Source: Limnoperna fortunei (lineage: Eukaryota; Mollusca; Bivalvia; Mytilida; Modiolidae). Taken from it: a DNA stretch of 64,000 bases. The position numbers and the translations under genes were made by a program. Positions 33,665 to 44,771 of the stretch are shown here, one piece after another (within the stretch, counting starts at the first letter, position 1; each line of letters begins with the position of its first letter). The stretch spans positions 25,176,432 to 25,240,431 of the forward strand of contig OX104113.1 in assembly GCA_944474755.1 (NCBI GenBank), written 5' to 3'. A model generated the notes under the pieces. That model made no database searches, was not told the DNA's origin, and was given only the letters and a program-made list of their open reading frames with translations.

Positions 33665-33790
33665 TTTTTTAGCAGATCTGGTCTAGAGGTTACACCTCTG
33701 TCTTTACATGCTAGGCGCAGTAGCGATAGATGTTATAAACTGACACGAGTTCGATTCCCGAGGTGGGACGGCTCAAAAAGGAAATCTATG
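33665..33790 (+). mobile_element. tRNA-derived SINE candidate
   Basis: TGGTCTAGAGG at 33679-33689 fits a pol III A box. GTTCGATTCC at 33749-33758 fits a B box and is followed by CGAGGTGGGAC, as in tRNA-derived SINE heads. The A-to-B distance of about 70 bp is longer than in a tRNA, and no cloverleaf acceptor stem closes, so it is not a functional tRNA gene. Confidence 0.55.
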
Positions 33791-33914
33791 TGTACAGATG
33801 ATTTTCAGAGTGGAAGTTACAACGACATTGTTTGGTTAATTCATTAGACACTTACAAATATCATTTATCTTAACTATGTATCCTTAGTGCATTTCTAAAG
33901 ATTTCATATATATA

Positions 33915-35828
33915 TATCTAGTCCTGGGATATCATAGTAAAATACTCATAATGCAGACTATTTTTACTATTAAGGAATAATAAACTTGTAAACTGCATAT
34001 AGATGAATTTATCAATTATCTTGCAAAAATTTTTCTGTTCATTGTAAACACTTCTTATGCAGGCGTGGATTTAGAGGGGGCGTGGAGGGCGTCCGCCCCC
34101 CCCCCCCCTAAAAAAGAAAAAAAAAGGAAGAGAGAGAGAGAGAGAAATAGGTGATGTAGCCAACTCTGATCCACGTCCGTCAAAACCATTATTTCTAATT
34201 GTGCTGAAAACCGAAATATTTTTGTTAAATAACATACAAGTAAGGTACAATATGCCATGTGGGACTTATTGTTTTTCAGTCTGTCCAAGTTATCCTTTCG
34301 TCCTGTTACATCGCGGTTCGCCTATACAATAAAATGCAACCTAAATTGGAACTTCATCAAACTTTGAACACTTATTCAGCATAATCGATAACAAACGAAA
34401 GATATTTAGGAGTTTTGACTTAAATATGTCAAATTAATTGTTTAACTTTTATAAATGATTACAGCAGAAAATAAAAATGTGTGAGTTTCGACTTAAAATA
34501 ATATGTGAAAAGTGGGCCAAGTATTGTACAGCAGGAAAAAAAAGAAGTGCTAGTTTTTTGTTATACTTTTATTGACGTCCTGCCCCAATTGATCAAAATT
34601 TCTATTTATAGAGATTAAATTTTTTGGTACTAAAAATGACTATCAAAAACACCCAGTAAATGCTGAAATCTCTGGAGCTTTGCCCCCTGACCCCCAACCA
34701 GGGCGCTGCCATGGACTTGCTCCGGACCTTGAGTGGTCCCCAGACCCTCGCAGACTGAAATCCTGGATCCGCCCCTGTTCTTATGTACTATATAGAGAGT
34801 AAGTAGATGAAAAACATCAATTAACATATACCTGATTTTTTTTTTATAAAATGAATTCTATTAACTGAAAACACTTCTCACTTATTTAAGTAACATTGCA
34901 AAATATCAATTCACAAACATGATTTTTTTCCTGATGAACACTTTTTCCCCATCAATATATAAATTGATGTAATGAAAGATTATCAAAAATGGCGTTCATC
35001 TATTTAACTAATAAAATCTGTGGAATGGAAATATTTTACTAGTAAATGTAGTCTGGGGGACTTAATTTACAACCAGACTAATTTTACTGTTAAAGCCTAG
35101 AAATATTTGAACAGTAAAAATAGGTCTGGGGAGTTGTTGTACTACCGGACTTATTTTACACTATTATTATTTAAATTGGAATTGATTTGATAGACCCATT
35201 CTTAGAAAATGACAAAACTATCTCTAATAATGGTTACAAGTAAAAAGAAAACACTTTTATGTAAGCATTCCTATTTTCTACTATATCATAAATTTATGTC
35301 ATATTTTCAGATATGATAATTATGTAAGCGATAAATTAGTCTGGACAGACCAATTTTACTAGGATGATATATCTGTGGTTCCTTATTTTCTTAGTTACAA
35401 ACGTCCATGTCTAGTAAATCTAGTCCTGGGATAAATTTTCCTAGTAAATCTAGTCCTGTATCAATTTTCCTAGTAAATCTAGTTTTCAATATGCTAAATA
35501 TATTAAATTTACTTCACATACTGCAAAATTATAATCGATTTTGTGAAGAATGTTTTTAATTACATTTAACATCGATAACCAAATTTAAAAAAATCATCAA
35601 TTAATGTTATTTTATGTTAAGAAACCAAATTCAATAAATCTATAAATTAACAAGTCAAGTAACCGATTTTCCTAGGAAAAAAGTACCGGACTTATTTTAC
35701 TAAGGTAGGACTGTTCTACCTAGGAAAATAAGTCCGATGACCCATTTTACCAGGAAATTGAGTAACATGGACTTACTTTGCTAGTAACAAAGTCCGGGGG
35801 TAATAATTTTACTACCGGACTTATTTGA
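33915..35828. repeat. Word-repeat region (CTAGTCCTGG / CCGGACTTATTTTACTA), both orientations
   Basis: A left outpost at 33917-33985 has ATCTAGTCCTGGGATATC and CAGACTATTTTTACTATTA. After the nested element, 35025-35825 is dense in related words: TTTACTAGTAAATGTAGTCT, CAGACTAATTTTACTG, TAGGTCTGGGGAG, ACCGGACTTATTTTAC, TCCTAGTAAATCTAGTCCTG, AAAATAAGTCCG and ACTACCGGACTTATTTGAC. Both strands of the word occur. The region is non-coding. It looks like an element with word-repeat ends of the same general style as the others in this window. Confidence 0.6.
34060..34777. mobile_element. hAT-like non-autonomous element with perfect 8-bp target duplication
   Basis: The ends CAGGCGTGGATTTAG and the reverse of GATCCGCCCCTG (CAGGGGCGGATC) form an imperfect TIR. 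TTCTTATG flanks it exactly on both sides (34052-34059 and 34778-34785), the 8-bp duplication expected of hAT elements. Inside are a run of 14 C at 34098, an A-rich run and a (GA)n tract near 34127-34145, but no transposase. It interrupts the CTAGTCCTGG word region. Confidence 0.78.
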
Positions 35829-36170
35829 CTTTTACAGTTCCCGGTATTTGGTGGTCCTACGCCATCTTTCAAAACGACCAATGAAAATTAAGGGCCATGA
35901 CCGAAAATATCGACGTTGACACATAGTTTGCATTGGCGGAAAATATACAAAATATGTTATATTTGGATGTTTTATGTGTCCGATTAGAATGTGTTCTATG
36001 AAGAAATAACACATTAGTAAGGATTCGTTTGTTTTTATGAATCAATTCGTCACATTTGGATTGTTTATGTTTGCGGGCATATTGTGCCATTTGAGAATAT
36101 TTTTAAGTGTTACAGTTTTAGTTTACATGTTCTTGTTTGTTTGTATTGTTTTAAATAACTCATATTTTGG

Positions 36171-36320
36171 TCTATATTATAGGGTTATTGCATGAATATT
36201 GGTAAATATTGTCCCAAGCAAGTGCTATATTGCACGAGCTTGCGAGTGCATATAGCATCTTGCGAGGGACAATATTTTCCAATATTCATGCAATAACCCT
36301 TTTATTATATAGTAATAATT
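36171..36320. repeat. Near-perfect palindrome, about 150 bp
   Basis: AGGGTTATTGCATGAATATT..AATATTGTCCC at 36181-36214 matches in reverse GGGACAATATT..AATATTCATGCAATAACCCT at 36266-36300. Inner arms TGCTATATGCAC-like also pair, and outer CTATATTAT/ATTATATAG extends it after a small gap. It is a hairpin MITE candidate, in style like 17756-17912. Confidence 0.78.
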
Positions 36321-36906
36321 TTTTTGTGCTTTTAAGTGATTATTCATTATCTTTGCTATTTTGTAATATTTTACTAGTTCCAATATTATCACTTGGTCAA
36401 TATTACAGATATATATTTTGATGTAGATTTACATATAATAAAAACAGATTTTTTTGTCAATTTTCTGTTTTTTTGTTGTTGCTCCTTATTGTTGTGAATA
36501 TATGGCCACACACTGGAATTTCGTCCATACTCGAAATTCGGCGATTACCCTTCATTCGGCAATGTTAACAATGATATTAAGGCTAAATTGCTTTTAAAAT
36601 ATCTTGCATTTAATGCTCTAACCAAATGACTCCTAAATAATCAAATAAAATTCATTTCAGCGAAATTTACGTCCGTTACACACTTTCATCGCCAAAATTC
36701 GAGTGTACTAGAATAAATTCCTGCTTTGAAACTGACGAGCCACATGTGTATACTATACACGATATTTTAAATCCCATTTAGTACAGTTTACACTTGCTTT
36801 TTTCGTTTGTTGGTCTATGAAATTTACTTTTATCTACAACTGAATTCACTTCCATTTGTTCACTTCAAGCGGTTCTGTTAATTTTCCCCTCGAGAGCAGA
36901 TCATGT
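36321..36906. other. Left flank of the satellite array, no gene recognised
   Basis: AT-rich unique-looking sequence up to ..GAGAGCAGATCATGT at 36906. None of it recurs in the satellite units, so it marks the genomic side of the array boundary. Confidence 0.6.
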
Positions 36907-38216
36907 GGTTACAATTGCGCAATTATTTGTTTACATGACAACGGGAATTTTTTTACCCCAAGATAGTATGCAGAAGAAAATACACGGGGGCATCTGATTG
37001 GATGTTGGAGTTCTGAAAATAGCAAAATTAAAAATTATAAACATTATTGATTGAAAATGTTCGATATTTGGACGGAAATTTTTACGAGCCTTGAAAATTG
37101 AGCTTAAAACGATTAAAGAGGGAGGTTAGAAATTGTGTCAGTGCCATTTAAATGTCATTATTTCAACCAAAATTTTCGGTCATTTTTGCTGCATGACCTA
37201 TACTTTCTTATTTGTTAATAATGAAGTTTTTCATTTCAATTTACACAAAAAACTGTTTTCCGGGGGTAAATTTTTGAGGTTTTTCGCACAAAGGAACTAA
37301 ATTGCCAGGGGTACCATATGGGAAATGCATTGTAAATAATTGCGCTTTTGTAACCTATATGGAACTGAGATTTCTTCCAGAATACTTTATTTATTGACCC
37401 ATTTTTAATTCTAAAATTTGAATTCGTCACAGAATGTCAAGTTATGTATAAATTGTTTATTAATAACGATTTGTTAAAAAATTATAGTCTGTTTCTAAAA
37501 TATAAGTATTTATTCATGGGAAATCTAGGGTGGGCTACTATGACGAGCTTGTGCGGTGTTCTAGGTAAAAATTGTTGCTGACGTTTTTGGGGAAAGTTGT
37601 TTAATGCATTCAAATGCAGCATTTGACATCAAAAACACATATTTTATGCTAGGCTTAAGTCTCTTAGCCGAAATTTTTTGCTTTGACCTCTTTTCAGCCA
37701 AATTGAATTTTTGGGGTTTTAAGCAATTTAGTATGTTGTATCCATGAATGACATCGCCTTTGTTGAATTTGAATGCAGTTGGCTTTAATGGGGCTGCTTC
37801 TGACATACGAACATGAAAAAGGAGTCACCAAGTATTATCATAGCTAGCTATAGTCTGTTTCAAAAATGTGGTTTTTCACAGATTCTACGAAAAATTCGTT
37901 TTCGGCCTTAAGATCTTTATTCGAGAAAAAATGTTGAAGAAGAAAGTTATCCCAGAATTGACTCGTGTACAAAATATACAAATAACGACTGAAAACAAGT
38001 ACAATAACTCGAATATTTCTAAGCAGCAACACATTATTGTCGGAAAACATGATGAAAAATGCGATTAATTTTGATAGAGGGTGGCCTCCAGAAAATTCAA
38101 ACGAACAAACAACCCTTGAAGATAACTTTATTTTATTTTGGGAAACATTTGGATATTGCCTAAGGATGATACCATAACATTTTGGGCTCATTCTGACACT
38201 TCCAATGTTGCCTATA
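36907..38216. repeat. Satellite unit 1 (left-most, boundary unit)
   Basis: This unit begins at the first base of the TIR segment, with no TATA before it (the left flank is TCATGT). It has six A in the GTTAAAAAATTATAG tract and a private ATGGGGCTGC (37789-37798) where later units have ATGGGACTGC or, in units 20-21, ATGGAACTGC. Confidence 0.95.
37236..38191 (-). other. Three short minus-strand ORFs repeated in most satellite units, probably non-coding
   Basis: In unit 1, minus-strand frames of 115, 81 and 64 codons lie at 37844-38191, 37561-37806 and 37236-37430, and a plus-strand frame of 66 codons overlaps the first (37868-38068). They recur at the same offsets in other units. They show no motif I know. 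One-base indels change them: the 64-codon frame in units 13 and 16, the 115-codon frame in units 14, 17 and 18, and the 81-codon frame in units 15 and 19. The 64-codon frame also straddles the TIR segment border. Their conservation is explained by satellite homogenisation and does not indicate selection. Confidence 0.7.
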
Positions 38217-38665
38217 GGTTACAATTGCGCAATTATTTGTTTACATGACAACGGGAATTTTTTTACCCCAAGATAGTATGCAGAAGAAAATACACGGGGG
38301 CATCTGATTGGATGTTGGAGTTCTGAAAATAGCAAAATTAAAAATTATAAACATTATTGATTGAAAATGTTCGATATTTGGACGGAAATTTTTACGAGCC
38401 TTGAAAATTGAGCTTAAAACGATTAAAGAGGGAGGTTAGAAATTGTGTCAGTGCCATTTAAATGTCATTATTTCAACCAAAATTTTCGGTCATTTTTGCT
38501 GCATGACCTATACTTTCTTATTTGTTAATAATGAAGTTTTTCATTTCAATTTACACAAAAAACTGTTTTCCGGGGGTAAATTTTTGAGGTTTTTCGCACA
38601 AAGGAACTAAATTGCCAGGGGTACCATATGGGAAATGCATTGTAAATAATTGCGCTTTTGTAACC
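38217..38665. mobile_element. 449-bp TIR segment inside each satellite unit (unit 2 shown)
   Basis: The left end is GGTTACAATTGCGCAATTAT, and the right end is ATAATTGCGCTTTTGTAACC. The inverted repeat spans about 22 bp with two mismatches (GGTTACAA, two variable bases, GCGCAATTATTT). TATA lies immediately on both sides (38213-38216 and 38666-38669). Unit 12 lacks this segment plus one TATA, which fixes its borders. If the duplication is only TA, the ends would read TAGGTTACAA. No transposase is encoded, so it is a non-autonomous element; the superfamily is not assignable. It is present in 20 of 21 units (unit 1 at 36907-37355). Confidence 0.82.
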
Positions 38666-41600
38666 TATATGGAACTGAGATTTCTTCCAGAATACTTTAT
38701 TTATTGACCCATTTTTAATTCTAAAATTTGAATTCGTCACAGAATGTCAAGTTATGTATAAATTGTTTATTAATAACGATTTGTTAAAAAAATTATAGTC
38801 TGTTTCTAAAATATAAGTATTTATTCATGGGAAATCTAGGGTGGGCTACTATGACGAGCTTGTGCGGTGTTCTAGGTAAAAATTGTTGCTGACGTTTTTG
38901 GGGAAAGTTGTTTAATGCATTCAAATGCAGCATTTGACATCAAAAACACATATTTTATGCTAGGCTTAAGTCTCTTAGCCGAAATTTTTTGCTTTGACCT
39001 CTTTTCAGCCAAATTGAATTTTTGGGGTTTTAAGCAATTTAGTATGTTGTATCCATGAATGACATCGCCTTTGTTGAATTTGAATGCAGTTGGCTTTAAT
39101 GGGACTGCTTCTGACATACGAACATGAAAAAGGAGTCACCAAGTATTATCATAGCTAGCTATAGTCTGTTTCAAAAATGTGGTTTTTCACAGATTCTACG
39201 AAAAATTCGTTTTCGGCCTTAAGATCTTTATTCGAGAAAAAATGTTGAAGAAGAAAGTTATCCCAGAATTGACTCGTGTACAAAATATACAAATAACGAC
39301 TGAAAACAAGTACAATAACTCGAATATTTCTAAGCAGCAACACATTATTGTCGGAAAACATGATGAAAAATGCGATTAATTTTGATAGAGGGTGGCCTCC
39401 AGAAAATTCAAACGAACAAACAACCCTTGAAGATAACTTTATTTTATTTTGGGAAACATTTGGATATTGCCTAAGGATGATACCATAACATTTTGGGCTC
39501 ATTCTGACACTTCCAATGTTGCCTATAGGTTACAATTGCGCAATTATTTGTTTACATGACAACGGGAATTTTTTTACCCCAAGATAGTATGCAGAAGAAA
39601 ATACACGGGGGCATCTGATTGGATGTTGGAGTTCTGAAAATAGCAAAATTAAAAATTATAAACATTATTGATTGAAAATGTTCGATATTTGGACGGAAAT
39701 TTTTACGAGCCTTGAAAATTGAGCTTAAAACGATTAAAGAGGGAGGTTAGAAATTGTGTCAGTGCCATTTAAATGTCATTATTTCAACCAAAATTTTCGG
39801 TCATTTTTGCTGCATGACCTATACTTTCTTATTTGTTAATAATGAAGTTTTTCATTTCAATTTACACAAAAAACTGTTTTCCGGGGGTAAATTTTTGAGG
39901 TTTTTCGCACAAAGGAACTAAATTGCCAGGGGTACCATATGGGAAATGCATTGTAAATAATTGCGCTTTTGTAACCTATATGGAACTGAGATTTCTTCCA
40001 GAATACTTTATTTATTGACCCATTTTTAATTCTAAAATTTGAATTCGTCACAGAATGTCAAGTTATGTATAAATTGTTTATTAATAACGATTTGTTAAAA
40101 AAATTATAGTCTGTTTCTAAAATATAAGTATTTATTCATGGGAAATCTAGGGTGGGCTACTATGACGAGCTTGTGCGGTGTTCTAGGTAAAAATTGTTGC
40201 TGACGTTTTTGGGGAAAGTTGTTTAATGCATTCAAATGCAGCATTTGACATCAAAAACACATATTTTATGCTAGGCTTAAGTCTCTTAGCCGAAATTTTT
40301 TGCTTTGACCTCTTTTCAGCCAAATTGAATTTTTGGGGTTTTAAGCAATTTAGTATGTTGTATCCATGAATGACATCGCCTTTGTTGAATTTGAATGCAG
40401 TTGGCTTTAATGGGACTGCTTCTGACATACGAACATGAAAAAGGAGTCACCAAGTATTATCATAGCTAGCTATAGTCTGTTTCAAAAATGTGGTTTTTCA
40501 CAGATTCTACGAAAAATTCGTTTTCGGCCTTAAGATCTTTATTCGAGAAAAAATGTTGAAGAAGAAAGTTATCCCAGAATTGACTCGTGTACAAAATATA
40601 CAAATAACGACTGAAAACAAGTACAATAACTCGAATATTTCTAAGCAGCAACACATTATTGTCGGAAAACATGATGAAAAATGCGATTAATTTTGATAGA
40701 GGGTGGCCTCCAGAAAATTCAAACGAACAAACAACCCTTGAAGATAACTTTATTTTATTTTGGGAAACATTTGGATATTGCCTAAGGATGATACCATAAC
40801 ATTTTGGGCTCATTCTGACACTTCCAATGTTGCCTATAGGTTACAATTGCGCAATTATTTGTTTACATGACAACGGGAATTTTTTTACCCCAAGATAGTA
40901 TGCAGAAGAAAATACACGGGGGCATCTGATTGGATGTTGGAGTTCTGAAAATAGCAAAATTAAAAATTATAAACATTATTGATTGAAAATGTTCGATATT
41001 TGGACGGAAATTTTTACGAGCCTTGAAAATTGAGCTTAAAACGATTAAAGAGGGAGGTTAGAAATTGTGTCAGTGCCATTTAAATGTCATTATTTCAACC
41101 AAAATTTTCGGTCATTTTTGCTGCATGACCTATACTTTCTTATTTGTTAATAATGAAGTTTTTCATTTCAATTTACACAAAAAACTGTTTTCCGGGGGTA
41201 AATTTTTGAGGTTTTTCGCACAAAGGAACTAAATTGCCAGGGGTACCATATGGGAAATGCATTGTAAATAATTGCGCTTTTGTAACCTATATGGAACTGA
41301 GATTTCTTCCAGAATACTTTATTTATTGACCCATTTTTAATTCTAAAATTTGAATTCGTCACAGAATGTCAAGTTATGTATAAATTGTTTATTAATAACG
41401 ATTTGTTAAAAAAATTATAGTCTGTTTCTAAAATATAAGTATTTATTCATGGGAAATCTAGGGTGGGCTACTATGACGAGCTTGTGCGGTGTTCTAGGTA
41501 AAAATTGTTGCTGACGTTTTTGGGGAAAGTTGTTTAATGCATTCAAATGCAGCATTTGACATCAAAAACACATATTTTATGCTAGGCTTAAGTCTCTTAG

Positions 41601-44600
41601 CCGAAATTTTTTGCTTTGACCTCTTTTCAGCCAAATTGAATTTTTGGGGTTTTAAGCAATTTAGTATGTTGTATCCATGAATGACATCGCCTTTGTTGAA
41701 TTTGAATGCAGTTGGCTTTAATGGGACTGCTTCTGACATACGAACATGAAAAAGGAGTCACCAAGTATTATCATAGCTAGCTATAGTCTGTTTCAAAAAT
41801 GTGGTTTTTCACAGATTCTACGAAAAATTCGTTTTCGGCCTTAAGATCTTTATTCGAGAAAAAATGTTGAAGAAGAAAGTTATCCCAGAATTGACTCGTG
41901 TACAAAATATACAAATAACGACTGAAAACAAGTACAATAACTCGAATATTTCTAAGCAGCAACACATTATTGTCGGAAAACATGATGAAAAATGCGATTA
42001 ATTTTGATAGAGGGTGGCCTCCAGAAAATTCAAACGAACAAACAACCCTTGAAGATAACTTTATTTTATTTTGGGAAACATTTGGATATTGCCTAAGGAT
42101 GATACCATAACATTTTGGGCTCATTCTGACACTTCCAATGTTGCCTATAGGTTACAATTGCGCAATTATTTGTTTACATGACAACGGGAATTTTTTTACC
42201 CCAAGATAGTATGCAGAAGAAAATACACGGGGGCATCTGATTGGATGTTGGAGTTCTGAAAATAGCAAAATTAAAAATTATAAACATTATTGATTGAAAA
42301 TGTTCGATATTTGGACGGAAATTTTTACGAGCCTTGAAAATTGAGCTTAAAACGATTAAAGAGGGAGGTTAGAAATTGTGTCAGTGCCATTTAAATGTCA
42401 TTATTTCAACCAAAATTTTCGGTCATTTTTGCTGCATGACCTATACTTTCTTATTTGTTAATAATGAAGTTTTTCATTTCAATTTACACAAAAAACTGTT
42501 TTCCGGGGGTAAATTTTTGAGGTTTTTCGCACAAAGGAACTAAATTGCCAGGGGTACCATATGGGAAATGCATTGTAAATAATTGCGCTTTTGTAACCTA
42601 TATGGAACTGAGATTTCTTCCAGAATACTTTATTTATTGACCCATTTTTAATTCTAAAATTTGAATTCGTCACAGAATGTCAAGTTATGTATAAATTGTT
42701 TATTAATAACGATTTGTTAAAAAAATTATAGTCTGTTTCTAAAATATAAGTATTTATTCATGGGAAATCTAGGGTGGGCTACTATGACGAGCTTGTGCGG
42801 TGTTCTAGGTAAAAATTGTTGCTGACGTTTTTGGGGAAAGTTGTTTAATGCATTCAAATGCAGCATTTGACATCAAAAACACATATTTTATGCTAGGCTT
42901 AAGTCTCTTAGCCGAAATTTTTTGCTTTGACCTCTTTTCAGCCAAATTGAATTTTTGGGGTTTTAAGCAATTTAGTATGTTGTATCCATGAATGACATCG
43001 CCTTTGTTGAATTTGAATGCAGTTGGCTTTAATGGGACTGCTTCTGACATACGAACATGAAAAAGGAGTCACCAAGTATTATCATAGCTAGCTATAGTCT
43101 GTTTCAAAAATGTGGTTTTTCACAGATTCTACGAAAAATTCGTTTTCGGCCTTAAGATCTTTATTCGAGAAAAAATGTTGAAGAAGAAAGTTATCCCAGA
43201 ATTGACTCGTGTACAAAATATACAAATAACGACTGAAAACAAGTACAATAACTCGAATATTTCTAAGCAGCAACACATTATTGTCGGAAAACATGATGAA
43301 AAATGCGATTAATTTTGATAGAGGGTGGCCTCCAGAAAATTCAAACGAACAAACAACCCTTGAAGATAACTTTATTTTATTTTGGGAAACATTTGGATAT
43401 TGCCTAAGGATGATACCATAACATTTTGGGCTCATTCTGACACTTCCAATGTTGCCTATAGGTTACAATTGCGCAATTATTTGTTTACATGACAACGGGA
43501 ATTTTTTTACCCCAAGATAGTATGCAGAAGAAAATACACGGGGGCATCTGATTGGATGTTGGAGTTCTGAAAATAGCAAAATTAAAAATTATAAACATTA
43601 TTGATTGAAAATGTTCGATATTTGGACGGAAATTTTTACGAGCCTTGAAAATTGAGCTTAAAACGATTAAAGAGGGAGGTTAGAAATTGTGTCAGTGCCA
43701 TTTAAATGTCATTATTTCAACCAAAATTTTCGGTCATTTTTGCTGCATGACCTATACTTTCTTATTTGTTAATAATGAAGTTTTTCATTTCAATTTACAC
43801 AAAAAACTGTTTTCCGGGGGTAAATTTTTGAGGTTTTTCGCACAAAGGAACTAAATTGCCAGGGGTACCATATGGGAAATGCATTGTAAATAATTGCGCT
43901 TTTGTAACCTATATGGAACTGAGATTTCTTCCAGAATACTTTATTTATTGACCCATTTTTAATTCTAAAATTTGAATTCGTCACAGAATGTCAAGTTATG
44001 TATAAATTGTTTATTAATAACGATTTGTTAAAAAAATTATAGTCTGTTTCTAAAATATAAGTATTTATTCATGGGAAATCTAGGGTGGGCTACTATGACG
44101 AGCTTGTGCGGTGTTCTAGGTAAAAATTGTTGCTGACGTTTTTGGGGAAAGTTGTTTAATGCATTCAAATGCAGCATTTGACATCAAAAACACATATTTT
44201 ATGCTAGGCTTAAGTCTCTTAGCCGAAATTTTTTGCTTTGACCTCTTTTCAGCCAAATTGAATTTTTGGGGTTTTAAGCAATTTAGTATGTTGTATCCAT
44301 GAATGACATCGCCTTTGTTGAATTTGAATGCAGTTGGCTTTAATGGGACTGCTTCTGACATACGAACATGAAAAAGGAGTCACCAAGTATTATCATAGCT
44401 AGCTATAGTCTGTTTCAAAAATGTGGTTTTTCACAGATTCTACGAAAAATTCGTTTTCGGCCTTAAGATCTTTATTCGAGAAAAAATGTTGAAGAAGAAA
44501 GTTATCCCAGAATTGACTCGTGTACAAAATATACAAATAACGACTGAAAACAAGTACAATAACTCGAATATTTCTAAGCAGCAACACATTATTGTCGGAA

Positions 44601-44771
44601 AACATGATGAAAAATGCGATTAATTTTGATAGAGGGTGGCCTCCAGAAAATTCAAACGAACAAACAACCCTTGAAGATAACTTTATTTTATTTTGGGAAA
44701 CATTTGGATATTGCCTAAGGATGATACCATAACATTTTGGGCTCATTCTGACACTTCCAATGTTGCCTATA
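38217..44771. repeat. Satellite units 2-6, homogeneous block
   Basis: Five units of exactly 1,311 bp each, with seven A in the GTTAAAAAAATTATAG tract. I see no differences among them by eye. This is the most homogeneous part of the array, suggesting the most recent amplification or gene conversion. Confidence 0.85.

Noticed and set aside
33665..33790. Functional tRNA gene
   Set aside because: A and B boxes are too far apart and no closing acceptor stem is seen.
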